DNA of 64,000 bases from Stichopus chloronotus. Taxonomy: Eukaryota > Echinodermata > Holothuroidea > Aspidochirotida > Stichopodidae. This document shows positions 23,601-35,142 of the stretch, piece by piece. Under the pieces are notes generated by a model that ran no database searches, was not told the DNA's origin, and worked only from the letters and a program-made list of their open reading frames with translations. The stretch is from NCBI GenBank assembly GCA_021234535.1, contig CM037833.1, positions 21,449,738-21,513,737 on the forward strand, written 5' to 3'. The number at the start of each line of letters is the position of its first letter. Position 1 is the stretch's first letter. Both the position numbers and the translations under genes were made by a program.

Positions 23601-23700
23601 GTTTGTACAGAGCCTATGTCATGTATTTTCGGACAGGTTCTGGCGTAGTTGTGGTTCCCATTATAGGTTCGGCAAAATTAAAAATAGACTGCACAGGAAT
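23601..23700. repeat. Tandem-repeat array, right continuation
   Basis: It starts with the duplicated GTTTGTAC and continues AGAGCCTATGTC, matching the array units left of the P element. Confidence 0.6.
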
Positions 23701-23929
23701 CGGACCTACTTTAGATAAACGAAATTGCAAACCTAACACTAACAGTTAGGCCTAACGTCAATTCTCCAATTTGGTTTGCCCTCAATTACGTTACGTTGTG
23801 GCAATGGAAATATTAAAAGATGATCTACTAACCAAAATTTTTCGAAAGGATGTAAATATCATCAGCTACGGTGTATATTTACACAGATTTGGTGGGATTT
23901 CACATGGTCAGACATCGTGATTAAAGTCG

Positions 23930-24425
23930 ATCGTAGCGAAGTACAAAGATATCGATTACAGCGTAAACAGGAGTCATTTTTACTTCGACTTGAACGAAGT
24001 TCAGTCGAAGTAATGTAATCCCAGAGCAGTTTGTGCAGTCACGCGTACCGATTAGTGCGTTCGGGGCCCCTTTGACGGCGATTTCTCGGCCGTTACGGGA
24101 GCTACGGAGCTGAAATGTGGTAGACGGGTGGACCGTGTACGGCGGCGTGCGTCCGTAAAATTTGGCGGGGATCGGCGATTTAGTTTTCTCGCTAGCGATC
24201 ATTCTTCTTTTTTTTCGCCAAAAGGCCTACTCCTCCTAGGGATTTCGGAGTTACCTCTTGAAATTTTGCACACTGTAAGAAGGGTCTTTCGTGCACAAAA
24301 GTTGTACTTTTTTAAGCGAAATTCGGTAAAATGGCGTTTGTATGGACCAGTTGGCGTCCGAAATGGACCCTTTCGGAAAATGGCCAATTTCTCTCGAATA
24401 AGGCAAAAAATCGAAAATTAACTAA
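23930..24425. other. GC-richer block of unknown nature
   Basis: This block is richer in CpG than its surroundings (GACGGCGATTTCTCGGCCGT, GGCGGCGTGCGTCCG). It carries overlapping short frames on both strands, but none is recognised. It could be part of a TE untranslated region or a diverged LTR. No terminal repeats were seen. Confidence 0.35.
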
Positions 24426-26621
24426 TCTCATTTTGATTTTACACTCGTTGTAAAGGTCGTCCGTGAATTTGGTGACAATTGATTACGAAACCGTGGAGAA
24501 AATGCGAAATGAAATTCGCCTGTTTGTGTCCAAAATCAACTTTCTGTTATCTTCAATCTCCTCGCTAAGCATGGTTTGGTATGGCAGCGTGGATTAGTCC
24601 TGCTTGGTGGCTGTGATGTAGCTTAGTGTGCCATATTTTTCTTTCGGTAGTCAACGTGTAGTATGTCTTTGATGCAGTGCATGCAGGCTACTTGTTTGTC
24701 ATGCCTAGGTCAGTGGAAACCATTAAGGATAATGGTTTGAGGAAGAAGTATTTTCGTTGATACTAACAACGAAACCAGCCCGTTTAAAGAGTTAGTTTTG
24801 AATTTTACATGAATTAATTTAATTTTTTCCAGTATTATACATGGTTACGTATTTTGGTCGTGATGGTTGATTGTAATAAAAAGCTGTTGTTGACTGCTAA
24901 ACTTGAAGGGAGTATTTAGTTCTCATTTTCACAAGAATAAAAAAGCATGGCTTCAAAACATTTCAAATTAAAAGTTTGAGATATTGCCATCATTTTTTTT
25001 TTTCGTACTGTCATCTTGAATTATGTCTCGATGATGACTGCCTTCAGAAAGTCAGCTAATTTTAAGAAACTTTTGCGAAACAGGGACTGTAACCCCCTGT
25101 TTTTTATGGCATAGCTTAACCAAAGGTGAATGATATTGCTTTGGGGAGTATGTATTATTGTTGGCATGGCCTTCTTTAGCTAACGCTGCATCAGGATGAC
25201 ACCACTGATAGGTAGATAAGTTGAAAAATTAAATAAATTGAATATTCTTGGTGTATCATTCATACCATTTGGATCTTCGAAGATAATCCTTTTCCTGGAA
25301 TCGATACCCACGCTGTCGTACCGTGTACCCTACCCGTACCATATCCATATGTACACTGTAGTATAACCACGCTTTTCAAGAAGATCGATGCACACAATAA
25401 CAGAAAGGTTCCACCTCAATTCGTGACTGCTAAGTTTTTTGTACTTCCGTCCAACAATTCAAGAGTGAGTTCTTGGCTAAAAACATCTAGAAGGATATTG
25501 GTAAGTAAATCAGTGCAGGTCGATTAACGTTAAATTTAAGGTCAGCCTGACGTGGTTTTACATTAGGTCCTAGGCCTACGGTATAAGCTAAAAGAAGACA
25601 GTAAGACCTGGCGTTGGTTGTACCTAGGCCTATCTGGAAGTTCGAATGGTTAGGGTAACTTGAACGTGTAGTCGCGTCTGATAAGACAGAGATTGTAATT
25701 TTAGTATTAACCTTCGAAATATTTTACTTTGACTAGGTAAAATAAAGTAGTACAAACCTGGCTAGCCTAGCCTGTTTATCATAAACTATAAACGTAGGCT
25801 AGGCCAAGGTGGAGAGAGTTCGTCTGTGAAATCGGGCAGACAGTATTTTTGTGTTAGGGTTTGCTCACATTCATTTTTTCCTTCTGTAGGCGTATCTTTA
25901 GAAAAATTTCTGTCAGCATATTACTAGACTAACTTAGGCTACTAGGCTAGGCCTTTGCTTGGAGTCTAGCCCAGCAAGCGTACTTCAGTAATGTAGAATT
26001 CGGTTGACCATGAGGTAGGCCCTGCTTTACGTTCTTAATGTTGGCTTCTTACAGCATGAGGCATTCTGGTGGTTAGGATGCTTGCTCACACCTTCATGCC
26101 TGTATATCTTGCAATAAATTACCATTTCCTGCTTTTTATCGTCTCTGCATGCCAGCACGAGTAATTGTTTATTCAAGGACACATTGAAGGACTTACACAA
26201 AATGTTTGACTGAACTACTTTCAAGGTAGGATCTGTAGGTACAGTAATGCACAAAGCAAGAACTATGCCTGAGGGCATGAAGCCTGCAGTCAATGTGCTG
26301 CACTTAGTGAACTGTAGTATATAGTGGCTAGTAGACACAGTTTTCTCAATCAGGCCAAACAGTGGCATAGCTCAGACAGGATTTTTTCCAGGAGACACAT
26401 GATATCTTCCCTATTTTTACTTTTCTGGATTAATGTTCAAAGTGGAGGGTGGCATACATAGCCTGTATAGGATGTATTAAGTTGTGATGATTCATCTGAT
26501 ATGACTGATTGTTATTGTTGGGGAGGGGTTTAGGGGGATGTCCCTAAAACGTTTTGAATATGTATGGTGTACTACATACAAGATGGTGCTAATATATGTT
26601 GCTAGAGTGGAGCCTACAAAT
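24426..26621. other. Gene-poor stretch
   Basis: No recognisable coding. Contains the 47-bp shared island (24831-24877) and several TAGGCCTA-type words at 25560-25960. Confidence 0.45.
24831..24877. repeat. 47-bp island identical to 59208-59254
   Basis: The two copies are identical from AGTATTATACATGG to GGTTGATTGTAAT while both flanks are unrelated. Confidence 0.85.
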
Positions 26622-26767
26622 TGTGCAGTCATACAGATTTTCTTGTACAGTGTTGATGATTTGGTATAGTTATACTCAGTCGTACCTATAATGTGACATA
26701 GTGATACATAAATGGTACATTCAGGATGTTGAGGTATGAGCTTCTGCACCAATTGGTGCTCTAGTTT
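26622..26767. repeat. Dispersed repeat of about 145 bp, copy 1
   Basis: It matches 51810-51954 along its length with about 15% differences by eye. Both end in TCTGCACCAATTGGTGCTCT, which holds the 14-bp palindrome GCACCAATTGGTGC. Confidence 0.8.
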
Positions 26768-28554
26768 AAATAATGATTTTATTTTTGTCATTTAGCTTTA
26801 CAATATGACAGTGTGATTTAACAGTGAGTGCAGTTTTGAAATATCAGTAGACCATTTTCCTGGTATGTAATGTCAAAAATTCATGTTCTAATAGTATTTC
26901 AAAAAAGCTAGGGTTGCCAAGAACACTAAAAGTATTGTCTGACACACGGATAATCTGAGTCCGAAACCTCAAAACGCAGAGACAAAGGGCCAGACATTTC
27001 TGTGGGATGTGACTATGACATCCTTTATGTCGCAGTGACACAACAAATCTCAGGAACTTATGTTACATTTAAATGCGAATTATGCATGGAAACATCTCAC
27101 AATTTGTTATTCAAGAGAAACATTTGTGAAATGGGAAAGGAAAAGTTTCCGGCAAAGATTTCTCAAATTTTCCCAAATTTGTGATACTCTCAACTCTATC
27201 TCATCAGAGTGCTTTAAGCCATTATTTTTGGTCTTTTTTTTTTTGAGGCCGAGTTAAAAAATATTGCATAAGATGGTTTGGAAAAATTCCCTCAACCGGA
27301 AAATCTGTGTCCCCCCGTCCATTTTCACATTGTAGTGCTTTGCTTCTGATACTTTTTGTTTCAAGTGGTAATGGGAATAATGTATTAAATCAGTTGATTA
27401 TTGACAGTTTAGTATGTGACAAACTTCAATAGTACTAAAGTTACTGGTGTAAATCATTACAAAAACTTTCTTTCCCTATGCAGACGTGCACTACGAAATA
27501 TATGCGTAAATTTGCTAACACGGGCACTCAACGGAGAGCCACACTTTTCCCCTATTATTTCTGACCCTGTTGCTCGAATCGCAAAAGTACGTTTACATTT
27601 GCGGAGATAAATCTTTTCTGTTTCGTTTCGTACCACATTCTTCACGAAAAGTTACAACACTACCGGCAAGTCTGATTTCTAAAGAAAATTGCAGCGCCAT
27701 TGGTTTATGTACTATATTGTGCTCTTGTGACATCACAAAAGATTCATTCAGTACAGTGTAATTAAAATAGGAGGTTCTAATCTATTCATACATATTCATT
27801 TGTCTACAGAAATGTTGTAAACCCCCACAGGCAAATCCACAAAAAGAAACTTATGAATAATTCATTTTTGCTGTCCTCAAAATTGGGACCATTCATTACT
27901 TTACAATAACATGTTAATGTGTACGTCAGTCAGTGAGACCACGAGGTTAGGCACGAACTATTGACTGTAAAGGATGCTTCGAGCCCCTACCCATGAAGAG
28001 CAATGGTAGGGTACATCTTGTTTTCACTCGTCATTCGGTTGTGTAAAAACAATAGATCTATGCCTGAATTTGACGACAACTTCAGTATCAAAAACTTCAT
28101 TCACATTTCAAGTATAGGGTTTGTCTTTCAGGCAACGACAGCTCGAATGCATTGTTTGTTTACCAATTTGGCGTTATAGCAGGGTTCTGTTTGCACTGTT
28201 TAGGGCACGAAATTCTTCGTTCAATAGTGACTGTGTGTTGCACATGACCACACTTCAGTACCCAGTACACACCATATTAGCGAGCTGTTTTTTTTTTCTG
28301 AGGAGGGAGAGGGCTGTATGTCTTGGTGGAAAGGGTGCATACCCCAAATTATGTGCGGTATCAATATTCAATTCAAATGTCAATGGACATCTCATATGGA
28401 AACCTTCATGTTTTAATTCACAACATTAGTTGACCGCTACCTGGCTTTAGGTGGTGACAAAGTCACTTTCTACATGTACCGATCAAGCTCGTATGTGCCA
28501 CTAGATGCTGCCTTTTTTTAGTCAGGAGAGGCCCCTCTAATAAGACCACAAACA
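26768..28554. other. Gene-poor stretch
   Basis: Short frames only, none recognised. A T run at 27234-27244 and another at 28287-28295. Confidence 0.4.
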
Positions 28555-29440
28555 AACAGTGAACAAACAATATACATTTGATCTTTTCTATTACACTTGC
28601 AAACTGAACGATATACAGGAATACAGTAGTTGCCTTTCACTACTAACTTAAGAGAGGCTCGATGTAAGAAGTACACTCGCTTTTTAACTTCTTAATTGGG
28701 ATCTACAAAATATGTGGAAAATGTTTGTGGATTTATCAAGGTTACAGTAGCTTACATACCGAAGCATTACATGAACTGTTGTACAACACATTATAAATGA
28801 AGCAGGTTGTCAGCTGAACACAAATGTCAAATTTGTCTTTAAAACAAGTTATCATGCAAAGTATAAAAAGCTTCAAATTGAAACAAGTAAATAATACAGT
28901 ACTGTACACAAAGGATGGTGATACCAGTCCAGTACAGTACAGAACATATAACAAATTCAATACCAATTACTTGTATATGTACACCAGAGGCAAACACCAC
29001 CAGAAAGTTAAGTATCCATTTTGCACTCTTTGTTACTAAAAGTAAAAAAAATATTATTACACAAATATTAAAAGACAATACACTTGATCTTTTCTATTAC
29101 ACATGCTAACTGAATGATAATATGGCAAAGGTAAAATAACTTATTGTCTTTCATAACTGATTCTTTTAAAGGAAAGACTGTAAGTATTGCTCTTATAAAA
29201 TAGTTAACAGTCTATGTAAATCAATACATAGAGGAATGAAAGAATAAAAAGAAAGCTTACATACAAAAGTATTAACGGAACTTTCTTATAAGGCATGCAG
29301 CTGAAATCATGTGTATCTTTAAAATAGATTATCTACTTTAGCAAACTGTTTAAGAAGGTTCATATTAAAACATGTACATAAAATAACAAAGAAGTCACAT
29401 CGTTCATGGGGACTTGTGATACCAAGCATAACAAGTCAAT
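28555..29440. repeat. Diverged tandem duplication downstream of the minus-strand gene
   Basis: 28575-28950 and 29080-29430 share, in order, TTGATCTTTTCTATTACAC, GCTTACATAC, GCAGGTTGTCAGCTGAA / GCATGCAGCTGAAATC, and a TGTGATACCA / GTGATACCAG-type word, with an offset of about 510 bases. Being just 3' of the minus-strand gene end, it may be a duplicated 3' untranslated region. Confidence 0.55.
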
Positions 29441-29526
29441 ATAAACTCTTACACCCCAGCCCCAAACAATGGTCTTCAATAACAACAAAGTTTCCAAAAA
29501 CACTGCTAAACCATGCCTGCAGTAGT

Positions 29527-30757
29527 CTAGCTATTGAAAAACTTCTTGTATGCAAACTGCACTGCATCATGTTTAGCCTTTAATTGTAGCTTACATTCAG
29601 ATTCATTTTTCCATGACACTGTTTCTATTTGTTTTTCATCACTAGGTAATGTCTTCCACTCTCCCGTTAGTCGAGAGAAAAGTTTAGTGTTTTGTTGAAA
29701 GCTCATCTTGCATTTCTGTTGCTGTTGCTTCATTTTCCTCCACACATATCTTAAGCACGTGTTTCCAATAGCTATTTTCTTTGATTTCCATGGAGATTTT
29801 CGTTTGCCCTTAACAATGCTGGTAAGTGTCTTTCTTTTAGAAAAGTGCTTTGCCTGAAGGCTTACAGTTTTATGAAGTTGCCTTGAAAATTTAGAAAGGT
29901 CCAACAAGTTAAACTTCAGTATTTTATGACCACCTCCCAATGCATGTTTCAGCTGAGTAGGTAAAACCTTCATGCTGCATACCTTACCATCCACAAGGAC
30001 TGCATACTTTTTTGTTGAAAATTTGTGTTTATTGCTTGGCAATTTGTCAGCAATTCTGCCCTTTTTTGAAACAATAACAGCTTTTAAAGTGGCTTGTGTG
30101 TATTTTTTTCCCTCCAGATTTGGAATTGCACCACACAAAACAAAATGATATTTTTCAAAACTAAGCTCATTCTGCCCTTCTTTCTCTGAAGAAGTAAAAT
30201 GCCAACTAGCTTTTGTCAAGCAGACAGGCATTCTTGCCATCTGTCTCCTGTGCCACCTTTGAATACGAACTGCGGCACGTACACGCCGCTTATGGAATAA
30301 TGCCAAACGCCACCAAGCTTGAATAGACTTGGCACAAATATGTCGATTAACGTAAGTTTGAAAATCATGAGCCACTTGCTTTCCCGCATATGATCCATCA
30401 TCTGTACAAATACTGTAAGATAAAGTTTTCCACATATTTTTGTAGATAGCTATGATAGGGTCTATCTTTTGACGGCCACCATATCTGGGAGTGTGGGTAT
30501 AATAAAAACAGTTGTGCATGTAATTAGCATCTTCACCACCCTCAGACTGGTACCTTCCCATGGAGAATGGCAAGTCCTTCATAAAAACAGGGGCGCAGTC
30601 TATGAATTTCATCATGTATGGGGTAAGATGTCTGGATGTATAGCGCATAGTGAACAGCTGATAAAAACATTCAGCATGATGAATGTACTGCTGTCTTTGC
30701 TCAGCTGTATACCCCCATGAATAGTCATCCGGGTCCAGCGAACCCTCAGTTTAACCA
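29527..30757 (-). pseudogene. Protease-transposase-like gene: C-terminal part with IQ-like and BRCT-like regions
   Basis: The frame is open from about 30757 (a TAA lies just before; the preceding frame is shifted by one) to the stop at 29527. It starts with WGYTAEQRQQYIHHAECFYQ and YTSRHLTPYMMKFIDCAPVF, then SMGRYQSEGGEDANYMHNCF. The conserved acidic SEGGE is a candidate last acid of a DDE/RNase-H transposase core. Next are two IQ-like motifs (IQAWWRLALFHKR, IQRWHRRQMAR). A segment FEKYHFVLCGAIPNLEGKKY followed by TLKAVIVSKKGRI and YAVLVDGK resembles a BRCT fold. The tail is very basic. The domain calls are by eye. Confidence 0.6.
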
Positions 30758-31860
30758 TCAAGAAGTTTTGGGATGGGATCATTCTTGATAATTTCCACCA
30801 TCTTGTAGAAGTCCAAATCTCTTGTACTATTAGGGACTCTGTGTAATGTTCTTTAAGTCCTAAGCGGCAGCATACATCTTTTGACACTGATTTAGCAACA
30901 GGCCTGTTGGTGCTAACATTTGTAAGAACATGAGGAATTTTCTTTCCCCTTTCTGTGATTGGGGCTATTATTGTTAGGGCACTATCCTTGTTTAGCTTTA
31001 TGGGTTCTGGCTTACCCTGCTTATCAATGTGAATCTGAAAATTACCATTCCGAATGTTACGCTTGTTGATGTTGTTCTCCAAAATGCAAAGTTTGTTTTC
31101 AATATATGCAGCTCTATCTTCCCCACGTTGCTGAGCCTTGCTTCCTTCAGACAAGATGTCATTTACAACCAAATTAAGAAACTTCTCAACTGTCCTAGCC
31201 AACCCATGTAATAAACAAAAGACATAGTTTTGAAGCGGTATGGATGGCAAAATTGCACTATCACAGGCCTATCTATAACTGCTGGTACTTCACACCTGAG
31301 ACCATTATCACTAGTGCACCCTTTAGATTCAAGTGATGATTCACTATAAATGTTCCAACCAAGTTGTGAAGTGGGGTTAAGTTGCTTATTTCCATCAAGG
31401 AGTGCCTCCAGAAACATTTCATCCCCAGTCATATAAAAGATGTTACCTTGTTGCATCTGTGCCTCAATACAGTTATTGAAGGGAGAATTTGGAAACCCAA
31501 GATTCTCTTCCAGATTATCCCTGGAATCAGACTCATAAAAGATGTACAATGGATACACATTATTCAATATACTAATAGCAAGAAATGTCCCTGACCTACC
31601 ACCAACTTCCCGTCCATCACCATACAGCCTCCAATATTTTAATTCTTTTAACCAATAGTATCTAAACTACAGTACTTCCATCAGTCGTTCTGGGTCAATG
31701 GACCACCCAGTTGAGGTTCTTTTAGGCATTACGACAGCACTGAATTCTTTTGCATACTGCTTGTTCTTTTTAAGGTCCTCCTTCTGTGATGGGATCATAC
31801 CTGGCATTTTTTTTCCTTAATTAATTGAAAAGACGAGTGCCACTGAAATTTTCCTCTATG
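30758..31860 (-). pseudogene. Protease-transposase-like gene: RNase-H-like core
   Basis: Minus-strand pieces in order are: PSQKEDLKKNKQYAKEFSAV (about 31800), YWRLYGDGREVGGR (Asp codon at 31616-31618), LYIFYESDSRDNLEENLGFP, then LPSIPLQNYVFCLLHGLARTVEKFLNLV and KLCILENNINKRNIRNGNFQ, KLNKDSALTII, and LGLKEHYTESL. The GDGR..GGR strand, the C.LHxxAR.vEK helix and the later SEGGE fit a DDE-type fold with a long insertion. The order matches large uncharacterised TE-like proteins I remember from cnidarians and echinoderms. Stops and frameshifts at about 31675, 31490, 31250 and 30755 break it. Confidence 0.55.
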
Positions 31861-34209
31861 TTTATCAAATCTTCAACAGATAACATGTGCTTCACATTTT
31901 CAGCTGCAACCTCTTGAAGTAGGTTATCAAACTTTTTCCTAGCCTTCACTGATGGAGGTGCTTGACGAAGAACATTTACTTAAACTGAAAGTTTCAAACC
32001 GATTGTTTGCGGTTTCACGTGATATCATACATGACAAATCATTAAGAAAAGCTGATTTATCACCTCCATAAAGGCTTGTTACAATGTCACTAAGGTTATC
32101 CCTCAAACACATTTTCCTTTGTCTGTAACTTATGGATTTCCTTCTTTTAAAATGTTGAAAAGGCTTTCGCAAATATTTGTGAACACTCGCATTTGGAAGA
32201 CTGTTACTAGAACTACTAGCAACAGTAGTAGGAGAATGATTAGTAACAATAGAAACAGAACTAGGGATGAACTCTTTTCCAGTAGTTAATGATTCAGAGT
32301 TATCACCATCAGGTTCAAGATTGTCATGCTTTTCAGTGACTGATGGTGCAGAAGTACTATCACAATCGGGTTCCAGTTTGCCATTCACTGATGATGCAAA
32401 CGTACCATAATTGGGGTCCAGTTTACCATTCACTGGTGATGCAGAAGTACTACCAAAATCGGGTTCCACTGAGTTATTCTTTTCAGTCACTGATGATGCA
32501 GAGTTACTGCAATCGAGATTTACTCTACTATATCTGCTATCTACCGGTACAAATCTTCCACACATTTTGAAAATATTGTCATGCTTGGTCCTCACATCTT
32601 CTAGCATATGTTTTACATTGGTATGTTTGTTTTTCCACCAAGCACTTTGAGAATTCAGTGGCAGCAATATCGCATCTAACCTAATGAACTTTCGACGTTT
32701 CTTTTCATAGATAAAACAGTTCTCTTGCTCACCTTTTAACAAACGTTTTTCGATCTGTTTGTACCCCTTATGGTAAATATGTGAAGTCATATCTAGAACA
32801 TGAAATATATCTTTGCATAACAGAAAGATTTCATTTCCTTGAGTAACAAATTGCACATCAATGGAACCCAATAAAATTTTTCTCAGTTCATAATCAATAT
32901 GGGAAGATCCTAAATGTTTACCAAGTAGACACTCTTTTCCACTTGAATTGCTTTGGACATTACTTATATCTTGGAAATGTATTCTTGTGGAACTGCTAGA
33001 TAAACTGTTCTGTTTCACTTTACTTTTCCTTTGAATAGGTTTGTGCTTACCTGTTCTCTTCAGTGAACAGTTTGTGCTAACTCCCCTAACAAGGTCTTTC
33101 TGATTAACAGAGGTATCAAATGCAAAGGAACTCGGATGCAATTCATCTTCCAACACTGAAAATACATTTGGCGAGGTGAAGCACCCTTCTAATTCACCAC
33201 CTGTCTGGTTCCCAGAGATATGAGTGCAAACTACAGGTGTTGATTTCTTTTCTACATGTGATGCCTTTTGGTGCTTTTTCTGAGACATAACTGTGCCTTT
33301 AGCATGTTGTTTGCCTTCACATGATTCTAATATTGAAACATCATTTTGTTTATACCCTACTGTAATGGTATCTGCATTTAAATCAACTTGCTTTAACTCA
33401 TCTTCATGGGCAGTTGCTGAACTAACACCACACAGAGGTATATCATCACTAACATAGATACACCCAGGTAGCTCATACAAACTATCTTTCACAATAGATT
33501 TCCTAGACATCAGAGTTGTATGCTTTGCACAGTTCATGACACTATGTTTAACATTACCACACAATTTATGTAAGAGCACATGAACACAAGTTGAGCACAA
33601 GTTGTTTGGTGAAGTAACATACACATCTGAAGAATCCTCTTTACTCCCTGTCAGTGCACCAAAAAATGAATGTGCAACAAATGTATGGCACCCATCCATA
33701 GGTTTTCCATCTATTCTTACAAACTGACTGCCAATCTTAACAACATTTAAGAAATGACCTCTTCGCATCACAATAGAACCTGTAAGTGAGTACTCCACTC
33801 CATTAATCACTATGTTATGAGCAACCTGAACAGGAGGTACGTGACAATTTGCACCTTCAACAAGACCTAACTCAACAACCAAAAACTGGGAATAAGAGAT
33901 GTTAATCGCATTTACAGATACAGATGGATTACATGATTTACGCTGTTTAAGCCTGGTAGCTAGTTGTGAATACATTTCCAACTCTATTGTGCACCCAAGA
34001 TCACCGTCTGCCTGTTCCAGATTTGAAGTTGAGGCAGAGACATGGCTGAAGCTCCCATAAACTGAACCTAAGCCACTGCAACCACCACAGCCACAGTGAG
34101 TATTAAATGACATTCCAAACAAGTCACTACAATGGTTGGTCATCTCATATACACCTTCTATTATTTCAGCTTCATTTGTACCTTTTTTGGATATATGCAT
34201 TACCTGCAT
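31861..34209 (-). CDS. Protease-transposase-like gene: long central exon/frame with internal repeats
   Basis: A 756-codon open frame (34209-31939), then a frameshift near 31977 into a frame that ends LINIEENFSGTRLFN. The first 200 residues complete a cysteine-protease-like domain (GHFLNVVKIGSQFVRIDGK), with Cys-rich HCGCGGCSGLG and NLCSTCVHVLLHKLC. The middle is low complexity. Residues around 460-560 (DVQFVTQGNEIFLLCKDIFH, GYKQIEKRLLKGEQ) form a compact domain I cannot name. Residues about 580-650 contain five imperfect repeats of 18-19 residues built on SVxGKLEPDxxSTSA. A long frame of this kind is unlikely by chance, so this part is recently coding. Confidence 0.6.
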
Positions 34210-34453
34210 GACATACTAACCAGTCCCATACTGGTTCTCGAATGCCACATTCAAGAGGCCCCTCAGCCAATAACCTGCACCTACAACTTTCGTTCAATAA
34301 CGACAGAAACAAATCATTTGACGTATCAACCCTGGGTTCATGCAAATAAACGCCATAAAAATATAATTCCAAGAGAGCATGTACTGCACAAGATGCCCCA
34401 TGTTTATGTAATGGACAAACAAGACCATTGTCAAAATAGGAAAGTAATTCCAT
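33650..34453 (-). pseudogene. USP/UCH-like cysteine protease domain, split by a frameshift
   Basis: The first part (34453-34172) has the candidate nucleophile block CPLHKHGASCAVHALLEL, followed by DLFLSLLNESCRCRLLAEG and EPVWDWL. A one-base shift near 34190, at an A run, moves the protein into the 34209 frame (SKKGTNEAEIIEGVYEM). About 140 residues later comes the candidate histidine/aspartate block: RRGHFLNVVKIGSQFVRIDG. The Cys-box near the start and the GHF...W/F.RIDG strand near the end are the layout of USP-type (C19) peptidases. I infer a deubiquitinase-like or SUMO-protease-like enzyme attached to the transposase-like gene. Catalysis is not shown. Confidence 0.5.
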
Positions 34454-34763
34454 GGTTTCACGATTATTATATATTACCTAATTATTTAAGAAATACTATA
34501 GTCAGACATGTCATAACTAATCAGTGATATCCAGCTCACTCTTAGCTCGCTACTTCAGTATTTATAAGAGACTACACACCTTGTAAAGTCATAGTAGATA
34601 TTAAATGCATAACCTGAAGCATGTGTAGCGAAACAATCTGTAACCCATGAAACAATATCTGACTGTAGCATTCCAATTACAAAAAAAGGCAAACTTTGTA
34701 ACTATTGCAGAACTGAAGTTTGAGTTGTTGAGAATGGTACAAATAAACGTACTGGAAATCAGT

Positions 34764-35136
34764 TATACAGAAACTAACACTGGCTCGTCATCTACGTCCA
34801 TTACCTCATGATCTTTTGAACTGCTTACCATCACCTGCTTTGCTAATTCTGCCCGATAACCACAGACTAAAGGGACAATCTCATAGCAATAAGCAGAGCT
34901 GATGACAACAGCTAGGATGTTCTGTCTTGTTAGAGAAATGCTTACCTGTGTAACAAAACTTGTAATACCTCCTATGACAATTACATCCCAGTGTTGCCCT
35001 AATAAGTCATCGAGCCCATTCATTGTGCCATCCTTTGTGCAATACTTGGTCTGCCGCTTACGAAAAAAATTCAAACCAAAAATGTCCAAATCTATCTCCA
35101 AACAGCAAATCCCCAGAGAAAATCTTCGTCTAAACA
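34764..35136 (-). other. Open frame following exon 4, probably intron
   Basis: The frame of exon 4 stays open past a GTAAGT donor (35137-35142) to a stop at 34763. Because the donor keeps the phase-1 pattern of the other exons, I regard this part as intron read-through; an alternative exon end is possible. Confidence 0.35.
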
Positions 35137-35142
35137 ACTTAC

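Noticed and set aside
26027..26368. 113-codon minus-strand frame
   Set aside because: Composition is not distinctive, no domain, no splice context.
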